From Candidatus Melainabacteria bacterium (GTDB lineage: Bacteria; Cyanobacteriota; Vampirovibrionia; Vampirovibrionales; Vampirovibrionaceae), in assembly GCA_902168245.1 (NCBI GenBank), contig CABHPA010000081.1, positions 1 through 63,613 of the forward strand: 63,613 bases of DNA, given 5' to 3'. Below, piece after piece: positions 9,073 to 16,396 of this stretch. Every line of letters begins with the position of its first letter. Within the stretch, counting starts at the first letter, position 1. Made by a program: the position numbers and the translations under genes. The notes beneath the pieces were generated by a model. The model was not told the origin of the DNA, ran no database searches, and worked only from the letters and a program-made list of their open reading frames with translations.

Positions 9073-9965
9073 AGGAGTATTCCGCCAGTGAAACACGCTG
9101 GGCCTGGATTTTTCTGGCCCCTTGCCTGCTGGGACTGATTATTTTTACCTATCTGCCGGTGTTTGCCTCGCTGGGGTTAAGCTTCTCGTATTGGAACCTG
9201 CTGGGAACGCCCAGATTCATTGGGCTGGAAAATTACGCTACGGTACTGAACGATGCGCTGTTCTGGAAATCCTTCGGGACGACCTGCTGGTTTGTGGCGC
9301 TTTCCGGTATTTTAGAACTGGCAATTTCTCTGGTGCTGGCGGTATGGTTGAACCGGGCGGTTCGGGGGCAATCTTTCTTTCGTACGGCGTACTTTTTGCC
9401 GTTTATTACGCCCATGGTCAGCGTGGCGCTGGTATGGGGCTGGCTGTACGATCCGTCTTACGGGATGTTTAACTGGTTATTACAGCAGGCGCATCTCATC
9501 GGCAAGCCGATTCCGTGGCTGTACGATCCCCAAACCGCATTGTGGGCGGTGATTATTTTACGGGTGTGGAAGGATATTGGTTATAATATCGTCATTTTTC
9601 TGGCGGGCTTGCAGGCCGTGCCGCCCTCGCTATACGAATCGGCCAACCTGGACGGAGCAAGCGGCTGGCGCACGTTCTGGCTGGTGACGTTGCCCATGAT
9701 TACCCCCACCCTGTTTTTTGTGGGCGTGATGACCCTGATCAACGGCTTTCAGGCGTTCGATTCGGTGTACCTGCTCACCCAGGGCGGCCCGGAACATAGC
9801 ACCGAGTTGCTGGTGTATTGGATGTTCAAAAACGCCTTCGAATTCTACAAAATCGGCCCCGCTTCGGCCATTGCCTACATTCTGTTTATCGTCATCCTGC
9901 TGCTGACGCTGGTTCAATGGCAACTGCGCAAGCGCTGGGTGCTGTACGAGGATGAAACTGCATGA
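9069..9965 (+). CDS. ABC sugar transporter permease, MalF/UgpA type
   Basis: An inner-membrane permease of 298 residues with about six transmembrane segments, beginning WAWIFLAPCLLGLIIFTYLP. The cytoplasmic EAA loop that contacts the ATPase is visible as YESANLDGASGWRTFWLVTLP (about residues 192-211). It starts at the ATG of an ATGA overlap with the binding-protein gene, behind CTGGAGG, and ends in another ATGA overlap with the second permease. The three genes are therefore tightly coupled. No ATP-binding subunit is nearby, so a shared MsmX/UgpC-like ATPase encoded elsewhere is likely. Confidence 0.92.
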   Translation: MKEYSASETRWAWIFLAPCLLGLIIFTYLPVFASLGLSFSYWNLLGTPRFIGLENYATVLNDALFWKSFGTTCWFVALSGILELAISLVLAVWLNRAVRGQSFFRTAYFLPFITPMVSVALVWGWLYDPSYGMFNWLLQQAHLIGKPIPWLYDPQTALWAVIILRVWKDIGYNIVIFLAGLQAVPPSLYESANLDGASGWRTFWLVTLPMITPTLFFVGVMTLINGFQAFDSVYLLTQGGPEHSTELLVYWMFKNAFEFYKIGPASAIAYILFIVILLLTLVQWQLRKRWVLYEDETA

Positions 9966-10807
9966 GCCTAGGGCATGAAACGCGCGAAAAGTTGAAAAGC
10001 GCTATTCTTTGGGCGCTGATGCTTGCCGGGGCTTTGCTGATGGCCCTGCCGTTCTGGGTGATGGTGGTCACTTCCCTAGTGAAGCCGGATGAAGTCTTTC
10101 AAATGCCGCCCCGCTTTTGGCCGGGGGCGTTCCATTGGGAGAATTACGGGCGACTGTTTCAGTTGGCCCCCATGGGTGTTTATTTTTGGAATAGCGTGTG
10201 GGTGGCGACGTTAACCACTCTGGGGCATGTGCTGTTTTCGGCCATGGCGGGCTATGCGTTTTCCCGGTTGCATTTTCCGCATAAAAACAAGGTGTTCTTC
10301 CTGTTTTTAATTACCATGATGGTGCCGCCGCAGGTGAACATTGTGCCGCTGTTCTTCCTGATGAAGACGTTTCATTGGCTGGATACCTACCTGGCCCTGA
10401 TTGTGCCGGGTCTGTTCGGGGCATTTGGGGTGTTTATGCTGCGCCAGTGGTTCAATGGCCTGCCACGGGAATTGGAAGACGCCGCCCGCATTGATGGCTG
10501 CAACCAGTGGCAAATCTTCTGGCGAGTGGCGCTGCCACTGGCGACCCCCGCGTTGGCGGCGCTGGCCATTTTTGTGTTCATCAACACCTGGAACAGCTTT
10601 ATGTGGCCCCTGATCGTGACGAACTCGGAAAACATCCGAACCCTGCCGGTGGGAATCGCCACTCTAAAAGGAAGCTTCCGTGATACAACCGACTGGACGG
10701 TGCTGATGGCTGCCGCAACCCTGTCGATTCTGCCGGTGGTAATCGTGTTTCTGCTGGGGCAGAAGCAATTTATGAAAGGGATTATGGCAGGCGGCTTAAA
10801 AGAATAA
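9962..10807 (+). CDS. ABC sugar transporter permease, MalG/UgpE type
   Basis: Second membrane subunit of the importer (281 residues). An N-terminal segment ALMLAGALLMALPFWVMVVT is followed by SVWVATLTTLGHVLFSAMAGYAF-like helices. The EAA loop reads ELEDAARIDGCNQWQIFWRV, and a C-terminal LPVVIVFLLGQKQFMKGI tail precedes GGLKE, a typical ending for this family. Start and upstream gene overlap as ATGA. Substrate is unknown. Confidence 0.92.
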   Translation: MSLGHETREKLKSAILWALMLAGALLMALPFWVMVVTSLVKPDEVFQMPPRFWPGAFHWENYGRLFQLAPMGVYFWNSVWVATLTTLGHVLFSAMAGYAFSRLHFPHKNKVFFLFLITMMVPPQVNIVPLFFLMKTFHWLDTYLALIVPGLFGAFGVFMLRQWFNGLPRELEDAARIDGCNQWQIFWRVALPLATPALAALAIFVFINTWNSFMWPLIVTNSENIRTLPVGIATLKGSFRDTTDWTVLMAAATLSILPVVIVFLLGQKQFMKGIMAGGLKE

Positions 10808-10813
10808 GCCTCT

Positions 10814-11056
10814 TTAGATGAACAGGGCGTGGCGCTCCAGCGCCTTGAGGGATTCATAGGGCATCCCGGCTTCAGAGAGTTCTTCCGGCACGATGTTGAA
10901 CAGGTCAATCAGGCGCAGGGCTTCCGGGTGCATGGTGGCAAATTCCATGTGGCGGCAAATTTGCGCCAAGGCGTCCATGCGGCTAATGCATTCGCCTTCC
11001 CGAAAGAAGCGGGGTACGTTATTAGATTTTAAGCGGATTTTCTGGTTTTTTCGCAT
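10814..11056 (-). CDS. Hypothetical small protein (80 residues)
   Basis: Starts MRKNQKIRLKSNNVPRFF at an ATG with AGGCGGTG about eight bases upstream; a longer frame to 11104 is also open. It is basic at the N-terminus, then mixed helix (MDALAQICRHMEFATMHPEA). It lies six bases after the permease gene on the other strand and diverges from the gene at 11299. No family is recognised. Confidence 0.5.
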   Translation of the reverse strand: MRKNQKIRLKSNNVPRFFREGECISRMDALAQICRHMEFATMHPEALRLIDLFNIVPEELSEAGMPYESLKALERHALFI

Positions 11057-11298
11057 AAGCACATCACCGCCTGGAGACTCTCCAGGGCGATTTTCTCTAC
11101 CCACAAAACTCTATGACTCCAGCATAGGGAACATGCGGGGCGATCTCAAGGCCGTAAACCTACTACAACGGATCAGAGCAGGAGCGGGAAAAGCCTTGGC
11201 TTAACCAGATCAAGGGGGATCGATCTTCTTTTTACGTTTTGAACTTTTCTGTAGTTTCTTCAAGTATTATGAATATTAAGCGAGGGAGAGGTTTACAA

Positions 11299-11691
11299 AT
11301 GGCAAAGGCAATCAACTGGCCCCTGCAATTTCGGGATGAAGTCATCGCAGAAGACACGCAGAGCGAGCATATCGCCCTGCGGCTGGGGCAGCTTTATTAC
11401 GAAAACCGCTACTGGGTGCCGGATGAAGTGGTGGATATCCGCGTGAACCATAAGAAAATCCGAAAGGCCATGGTGGTGGGCGACTTGCGGCAATGCGCCA
11501 TCCGGGATCTTTCAGCGGAAGACCTGGCCCGGCTGAAGAAGCCCCTGCAAAACCGGGAGGCGGTTCTGGCGTTTCTGGCGGAAGCGTACAATCAAGCGGT
11601 GGATGAAGACACCCTGGTGACGATTGTGGCCTACAAAAACCATCCCATCGTGCCGGAAGAGATGGAACAGCAGGATGACCCGCACATGTAA
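11299..11691 (+). CDS. Hypothetical protein (130 residues)
   Basis: Begins MAKAINWPLQFRDEVIAEDT at an ATG with GGGAGAGG nine bases upstream, a clear start. The middle, RLGQLYYENRYWVPDEVVDI followed by KAMVVGDLRQCAIRDLSAED, alternates beta strands and turns, somewhat like small PUA/ASCH-type beta barrels; that resemblance is weak. The C-terminus is acidic. It is single, and is followed at once by a strong bidirectional terminator shared with the flagellin gene. Confidence 0.6.
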   Translation: MAKAINWPLQFRDEVIAEDTQSEHIALRLGQLYYENRYWVPDEVVDIRVNHKKIRKAMVVGDLRQCAIRDLSAEDLARLKKPLQNREAVLAFLAEAYNQAVDEDTLVTIVAYKNHPIVPEEMEQQDDPHM

Positions 11692-11723
11692 AAAAGCGGC
11701 CTGGGGTTGAGAGGCCGCTTTTT
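11692..11723. terminator. Bidirectional rho-independent terminator
   Basis: AAAAGCGGCCT (11692-11702) and AGGCCGCTTTT (11712-11722) form an 11-base-pair stem with a nine-base loop and T runs on both strands. It separates the convergent gene at 11299-11691 from the flagellin gene ending at 11744. Confidence 0.88.
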
Positions 11724-11743
11724 GGGGTGTTTCGGGCAGCGTT

Positions 11744-12574
11744 TTAAGGCAGCAGCTTGAGCGCGAGCTGCGGCTGGATATTGGCCTGGGCTAGCGCGTA
11801 GGCCGCCGCCTGCTGGATGATTTGCAGGCGGGTGAGGTTCGAGGTCTCCGAGGCCACATCCGTATCCCGAATACTGGACTGGGCCGAGGAAGTATTGGTT
11901 TGGGCGATGCTGAGGTAATTCAGCTGGTCGTTCATCCGGCTTTCAAAGCCGCCTACAATAGCCAGGTTGCTGTTCAGGGCCGCAATGGCGGTATCGGCTT
12001 GCCCCAGTAATGTTGTGGCGTTGGCGACGCTGGCCAGTGTGCTTTGGCTAACGCCCAGGGTGGTGGCGGAATTATCCGCAAAGGCGGTTTTCATATCGAC
12101 GGTGTCGCCGCTATTGGTACCCACCTGTATGTTAAAGGCTGCGCCGGAAAGCGAGCCATCCAGCAATACGTTGCCATCTAGCTTGGTGTTGGCTGAAATG
12201 CTGTCAATGGAGGCAATTTCCGCCTGGAGGCTGGCCTGGTACGCGGTGAACTGATCGGCGGTGGTGGCGGTGTTGCTGGCCGCCACGGCAATATCCCGGA
12301 TGTTTTGCAAATGGTCGTTGATTTGTTGCATGGCGCTGTCGGCGGTGTCCAGATAACTTAGGCCAAGTTGGACGTTGGACGTGGCCACGTCGAAACCCCG
12401 GATCTGGCTGGTCATGGTTTCGGAAACCATCATGTCCGCGGCGCCGTCGGAGGCGTGGTTCAGTCTGGAGCCGGTGGACAGGCGCTCCAGGCTTTTATTG
12501 AGCTGGAAGCTGACCCTGGCAAGTTGCGTACCGATATTAAGCGCAGCAATGTTGCTGCCATATGTAAATGTCAT
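11744..12574 (-). CDS. Flagellin (first copy)
   Basis: A filament subunit of 276 residues with conserved N- and C-terminal D0/D1 helices and only a short middle part, so the outer D2/D3 domains are minimal. The N-terminal motif LNKSLERLSTGSRLNHASDG and the C-terminal SSAQSSIRDTDVASETSNLT are typical of flagellins. The extreme C-terminus ALAQANIQPQLALKLLP replaces the more usual LNLLR ending. The gene is downstream of the 73-residue microgene and probably shares its sigma-28-type promoter. Its central D1 region is Ala/Ser/Thr-rich and differs clearly from the second flagellin. Confidence 0.93.
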   Translation of the reverse strand: MTFTYGSNIAALNIGTQLARVSFQLNKSLERLSTGSRLNHASDGAADMMVSETMTSQIRGFDVATSNVQLGLSYLDTADSAMQQINDHLQNIRDIAVAASNTATTADQFTAYQASLQAEIASIDSISANTKLDGNVLLDGSLSGAAFNIQVGTNSGDTVDMKTAFADNSATTLGVSQSTLASVANATTLLGQADTAIAALNSNLAIVGGFESRMNDQLNYLSIAQTNTSSAQSSIRDTDVASETSNLTRLQIIQQAAAYALAQANIQPQLALKLLP

Positions 12575-12633
12575 TGGCGATATCCTTCTCTCTGTACCCT
12601 GATGTATCCTTACGAACCAGGTTTTTGGTTGGG

Positions 12634-12855
12634 CTATTTGCCCATTTTGAATGTTTTTACCGCTTGCAGGGCGTTATCCAGCGTTCTGAAATCCGCGCGG
12701 TGGGCCTGTTGGTTTTCCCGTATGACGGTTTGGTGATTTTCCTGCAGGGTGGTATGGGACGCCTGTGGCGGGCCTTCCAGCACAATGCCGGTTAAAATGG
12801 CCGATTGTCTGGGCATGAGTTCCATCCGTGTACTCTGTGGGTTGCTTTGCATCAT
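12634..12855 (-). CDS. Small protein in the flagellin transcript (73 residues)
   Basis: The ATG at 12855 is preceded by AAGGAG at ideal distance. The product, starting MMQSNPQSTRMELMPRQSAI, is polar and Gln/His-rich and has a helical C-terminal half (FRTLDNALQAVKTFKMGK). It lies 60 bases upstream of the flagellin gene and about 90 bases downstream of a FliA-type promoter. A flagellar role, such as regulation or chaperoning of flagellin, is therefore plausible but inferred from position only. It is not a recognisable FlaF, FlbT, FliW or CsrA. Confidence 0.6.
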   Translation of the reverse strand: MMQSNPQSTRMELMPRQSAILTGIVLEGPPQASHTTLQENHQTVIRENQQAHRADFRTLDNALQAVKTFKMGK

Positions 12856-12947
12856 GCTGCTCCTTGCAAATTGTGGGTTTTCAGATGGTTTGCTTCCCGG
12901 TCAGCCAAGTATCCTTGCCAGGCTTCGCCGGGGCTGCGTGAACGGTA

Positions 12948-12974
12948 TGATCGGGGCGCGGGCGGGGGACTTTA
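12948..12974 (-). promoter_or_regulatory. Sigma-28 (FliA)-type promoter
   Basis: On the minus strand, TAAAGTCC (12967-12974) is followed after exactly 11 bases by CCCGATCA (12948-12955). The FliA consensus is TAAAGTTT-N11-GCCGATAA; each box matches at six of eight positions with the correct spacing. It points at the microgene and the first flagellin. Confidence 0.7.
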
Positions 12975-12979
12975 TAAAG

Positions 12980-13308
12980 CCCAGCCTGAAGGCTTGCGGA
13001 GCAATCTTGCTCAACGGTAAAGTTCCGATGTCCCGTGGGGTTCCCTGATCATCCGTATGTCCCTATAGGCGCGTGGCCGTATAGGGCCGAAGTTTCGGCG
13101 CATCGGGATCTAAGCGCCGCCTCAATCTGTCCACCGCGTTATTGCGGGTGGCGCAAGCACACAACTCGTCTCGTGAAGCGATAGTCCTGATGAAGTCGAA
13201 GGGGCTTCGGATATGTATGGTGCTTATCGATCGTTTTCGGGCGTGACTGAAGGGTATTGGGCCGGAAGCGTTACAAAGCTTTACTTTGATGCTGAAAGCC
13301 GGACAAAA
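12980..13308. other. Gene-free interval with nested inverted repeats
   Basis: Between the FliA-type promoter and the next terminator no convincing frame is seen. It contains CCCTATA / TATAGGG arms 12 bases apart (about 13060-13086), then CCGAAGTTTCGG, and further on CGAAG-GGG-CTTCG (about 13198-13210). These could be a structured RNA or binding sites; no known riboswitch or housekeeping RNA was recognised. Confidence 0.3.
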
Positions 13309-13310
13309 TA

Positions 13311-13339
13311 AAAAAGCCCCGAACGATGTGTCGGGGCTT
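13311..13339 (-). terminator. Rho-independent terminator
   Basis: On the minus strand AAGCCCCGA and TCGGGGCTT form a nine-base-pair stem followed by TTTTTATTTT. It ends the transcript of the 62-residue microgene (13369-13557) and perhaps of the second flagellin. Confidence 0.85.
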
Positions 13340-13368
13340 GAGGGTTTGCGAAAGTGAAACAGGGGGCT

Positions 13369-13557
13369 TTAACGGTTGCGGGTGGCCAGCGCCACGGCAA
13401 CCCGGCAACTGGAAAGCGGGGATTCCGATGCGGCGCGGTTTTCCATAATGACTTTCAGCATGGAGGATGATACGCCGGTGGGCAGCGGTGGCCCGCCCAG
13501 GCTGTTGATTTGGTGAATGGCCGCATCCGAAATGGACAAGGGGGTTAATGTGGGCAT
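13369..13557 (-). CDS. Small protein downstream of the second flagellin (62 residues)
   Basis: Starts MPTLTPLSISDAAIHQINSL at an ATG with a good AAGGAGAG site seven bases upstream; a weaker upstream ATG would add 12 residues. It contains GGPPLPTGVSSSMLKVIMEN and ends in CRVAVALATRNR just before a terminator. It lies on the same strand as the flagellin gene, about 200 bases after its stop. The function is unknown. Confidence 0.55.
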   Translation of the reverse strand: MPTLTPLSISDAAIHQINSLGGPPLPTGVSSSMLKVIMENRAASESPLSSCRVAVALATRNR

Positions 13558-13765
13558 AAAGCTCTCCTTGGTCAAAAAGGGTAGGGAAGGCAAGAGGAGT
13601 AAGGGGCGCTTGAGCGTATCAAGGCGGAAAATGTCAAAGAGAGGGAAGGGGAGAGAGGATTAAACAGATGGAAACCTCCTAATGATGTTATGAATAAACA
13701 GGTTTGATGCAGAGAAAACAGTGGCTTGGCGAATAAAGAACGGTCAATCTCTTATGCAAGATGGA

Positions 13766-14632
13766 CTAGTGGCTTTGTTGCAGCAGATTGAGAACCATAC
13801 GGGGCAGGTTGTTGGTTTGGGACAGCACCATGGTAGCGGCCTGGGTCAGCACCTGGGCCTGGGTCATGGTGGCGCTTTCGGCGGCTACGTCCACATCGCG
13901 GATTCTGGAGTTGGAGGCTGAGAAGTTCTCAATGCCCTGATCCAGGTTGGTGCTGACGCTTTCCAGTTTGTTCTGGTAAGAGCCGATGTTGGCGCGCTTG
14001 ACGTTCAGGTTGCGAAGGGCGGTGTCCACATCTGTCAGGAAGGCGGAGGCCGTGGTGTTGTCCGCTAAATCCACCGCGCCAATGCTGGCGAACGTGGTGC
14101 CGATAACCCCCATTGCGGCGGAGGAGGAATCGGTCATTACGGAGGACAGATCCACAGTGTTGGTCACGGCGTTGGAATTGGGGCCGATCTGGATGACCGC
14201 GTTAGTGGAGGAGCCGTCCAGCAGTTTAATGCCGTTCAGGTTGGTGGCGGATGCAATACGGTCGTTATCGTTCAGCAATGCCTGCACTTCCGTGGTGATG
14301 GAGCCTCGTGCGTTGGTGTCGTTGGTATCGTTGGCGGCCTGCACGGTCAGTTCCCGAATCCGTTGCAGGTTGTCGCCCATTACCTGCAATGCGCCTTCCG
14401 CCGTTTGCAGAACGCTGATGCCATCCAAGGTGTTGCGGGAAGCCTGCTTCATCCGGCGAATCTGGCTGACCAGGTTCTGGGAAATGGTTAATCCGGCAGA
14501 GTCATCGGAGGCGTGGTTGATTCTGTAGCCCGAGGCCAGGCGCTCCAGGGATTTTTGCAAAGTTCTGGTGTTCTGGGTCAGCCTGCTTTGCGCAATCAGG
14601 GAGCTGACGTTGGTATTGATGACTAATGCCAT
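13766..14632 (-). CDS. Flagellin (second copy)
   Basis: A 288-residue filament subunit. The N-terminus MALVINTNVSSLIAQSRLTQ and LQKSLERLASGYRINHASDD, and the C-terminal NSRIRDVDVAAESATMTQAQ, are textbook flagellin D0/D1. The end NNLPRMVLNLLQQSH is close to the normal C-terminus. Again there is no large D2/D3 insertion. The ATG at 14632 follows AAGGAGAAC; an earlier start would add nine residues. This copy looks more like a typical bacterial flagellin than the first one, so the filament may be built from two unequal subunits. Confidence 0.95.
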   Translation of the reverse strand: MALVINTNVSSLIAQSRLTQNTRTLQKSLERLASGYRINHASDDSAGLTISQNLVSQIRRMKQASRNTLDGISVLQTAEGALQVMGDNLQRIRELTVQAANDTNDTNARGSITTEVQALLNDNDRIASATNLNGIKLLDGSSTNAVIQIGPNSNAVTNTVDLSSVMTDSSSAAMGVIGTTFASIGAVDLADNTTASAFLTDVDTALRNLNVKRANIGSYQNKLESVSTNLDQGIENFSASNSRIRDVDVAAESATMTQAQVLTQAATMVLSQTNNLPRMVLNLLQQSH

Positions 14633-14729
14633 GGAACCGTTCTCCTTAACGTTGCCCAAGCCGCCGTCCTGGTGGCTTATAGGGCTTATTTCCCTTCGTT
14701 CTCTTTTCGAGAATCTTGTCTTGAATTGG

Positions 14730-14757
14730 TCTTCGGTTCGGACGTGAAAAAACTTGA
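14730..14757 (-). promoter_or_regulatory. Weak sigma-28-type promoter candidate
   Basis: TCAAGTTT (14750-14757) and ACCGAAGA (14730-14737) on the minus strand are 12 bases apart, one more than the FliA ideal, with seven and five matches of eight. It is about 100 bases upstream of the second flagellin. A small hairpin, GGTGTA / TACACC (14814-14830), lies further upstream, between this gene and the divergent dehydrogenase. Confidence 0.35.
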
Positions 14758-14924
14758 TGGCTGAGCGATCGGATTTCCCCCCGATGGAGTACCCAAATTC
14801 CCGTAGCGGGCATGGTGTAAGGAATACACCACTTGCTTTGCCACTAAACCCCTTGCGGAGCCTGCGTTTGTGGTAAAGTAGAGAAAAGTTTGTTCGCCAT
14901 TATTAAGAAAGCGAGGGTTGGCAA

Positions 14925-16253
14925 GTGAAAATCGCAGTCATCGGTTCGGGGTATGTGGGTACGGTAACGGGCACTTGCCTGGCGGAAATGGGTCATCAAG
15001 TCATTTGCGCCGATGTAAAAGAAGGCCGCATGAAAAACCTTCAGGAAGGCAAAGTCCACTTTTACGAAGAAGCCCTGGAACCGCTCATCCGTGGCAACCG
15101 TGAAGAAGGCCGCCTGGAATTCACCACCGATATTTTGCAGGCCGTGCGCTCGTCCGAAGTGATTTTCCTGTGCATCGGCACTCCGGTTCTGCCTTCCGGC
15201 AAGCCGGACTTCAGCAGCCTGACCGCCGCCGTTAAAAGCATTGCCGCCGGTATGGACGGCTATCGCCTGATTATTGAAAAAAGCACTATGCCCATTAAAA
15301 CCGGTGAATGGCTGCAATCTTTGCTGCGGGAGCAGGTTCCCTCCAATATTGAGTTCGATATCGCAGCCGTGCCCCAGTTCTTGCGGGAAGGCCATGCCGT
15401 AAAAGACTTTATGCACCCGGATCGTATTATTATTGGGGCCGAAAGCAAGCGCGCCATCGACACCATCGTGGAAATTTACCGCCCGTTGAACGCGCCCATT
15501 CTGGTGACGGACACCAACAGCGCCGAGCTGATTAAACACGCCACCAACGCCTTTTTGGCCACCAAAATCTCGTTTATCAATTCCATTGCTCAGGTGTGCG
15601 AAAAAACCGGCGCGGATATCACCAGCGTGGCCCGAGGGCTGGGCCTGGATCGTCGGATTGGGCAGGAGTACCTGAGTGCCGGGATTGGCTATGGCGGCAT
15701 CTTCTTCCCGAAAGACATCAATTCCCTACTGAATATTGCCGAAGACTTCCACATTAACCTGGATTTGCTGAAACAGGTGGATATTATCAACCGCTATCAG
15801 CGCATCAGCTTCATTGAGAAAATTGATGAAGCCCTGGGCAAGAACCTGAGCGGCAAGACCATCGCCATTTGGGGCTTGTCTTACCGTCCGCATACCGATG
15901 ACATGCGGGATACTCCCAGCCTCACCATTATTCGGGGACTGGAAAAGCGCGGGGCCAAAATTCGGGCGTTCGATCCGCTCTCCATGGAGCAGGCCAGGGA
16001 GCAGTTGCCGGATATTACCTATTGCGCCAGCGCCTACGAGGCCGCCAAAGGGGCCGATGCCATCGCCATCCTGACCGAATGGGACGAGTTTGCATACGTC
16101 AACTTCCTGAGATTGCGGCAGGAAAGCCAGTGCCGCCTGATTGTGGATGGTCGCAACCTGTTCACGCCGGAGCGCATGAAAAATCTCGGCTATACGTATG
16201 TAAGCATCGGGCGCAGACAGGTGATGCCGGATAAAACGCCGGTCAAAGCCTAA
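14925..16253 (+). CDS. UDP-glucose/GDP-mannose dehydrogenase homologue lacking catalytic Cys and Glu
   Basis: A 442-residue member of the UDP-glucose 6-dehydrogenase family: N-terminal NAD fold (MKIAVIGSGYVGTVTGTCLA), central dimer helix (ELIKHATNAFLATKISFINS) and C-terminal UDP-binding domain (IAIWGLSYRPHTDDMRDTPS). True dehydrogenases carry a nucleophilic Cys in GGSCFPKD and a Glu in NPEFLREG. Here the Cys position is Phe260 (GYGGIFFPKD) and the Glu is Gln151 (VPQFLREG). Lys204, Asn208 and Asp264 remain. The frame is intact and the rest well conserved, so this is not simple decay. The start is a GTG with GAGGG upstream. It may be a non-catalytic or altered-chemistry enzyme in surface sugar metabolism; normal UDP-glucuronate formation by the thiohemiacetal route looks impossible. 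Confidence 0.85.
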   Translation: MKIAVIGSGYVGTVTGTCLAEMGHQVICADVKEGRMKNLQEGKVHFYEEALEPLIRGNREEGRLEFTTDILQAVRSSEVIFLCIGTPVLPSGKPDFSSLTAAVKSIAAGMDGYRLIIEKSTMPIKTGEWLQSLLREQVPSNIEFDIAAVPQFLREGHAVKDFMHPDRIIIGAESKRAIDTIVEIYRPLNAPILVTDTNSAELIKHATNAFLATKISFINSIAQVCEKTGADITSVARGLGLDRRIGQEYLSAGIGYGGIFFPKDINSLLNIAEDFHINLDLLKQVDIINRYQRISFIEKIDEALGKNLSGKTIAIWGLSYRPHTDDMRDTPSLTIIRGLEKRGAKIRAFDPLSMEQAREQLPDITYCASAYEAAKGADAIAILTEWDEFAYVNFLRLRQESQCRLIVDGRNLFTPERMKNLGYTYVSIGRRQVMPDKTPVKA

Positions 16254-16295
16254 TCGCTCCACGCAAGCAAATTTGCACTAGAATATAAGAGAAAA

Positions 16296-16344
16296 CCGGA
16301 GAGGCGGGACGCTCGATTCTGATTGGGCTGGACGGTCTCTCCGG
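16296..16344. repeat. Inverted repeat upstream of a hypothetical gene
   Basis: CCGGAGAG (16296-16303) and CTCTCCGG (16337-16344) are perfect eight-base arms separated by 33 bases, in the 5' region of the gene at 16397. It could be an operator or a leader hairpin. Confidence 0.4.
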
Positions 16345-16396
16345 CAAATTCCCTGAACCCAGGCACTTTACGACAAAGGAAGGCGTGACCAGTTTT

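Noticed and set aside
13180-13215. CTGATGA followed by a stem, like a hammerhead ribozyme core
   Set aside because: The stem CGAAG/CTTCG follows, but the required GAAA after stem II and a matching stem III with a cleavage site are missing.
14844-15539. Minus-strand frame opposite the start of the dehydrogenase gene
   Set aside because: The plus-strand protein is clearly a family member; the antisense frame has no motif and arises from codon bias.
15681-15716. Frameshift as the cause of the missing Cys in the dehydrogenase
   Set aside because: The motif around it (GYGG, FPKD) is in frame on both sides; the changes are two codons that differ by single bases, not an insertion or deletion.
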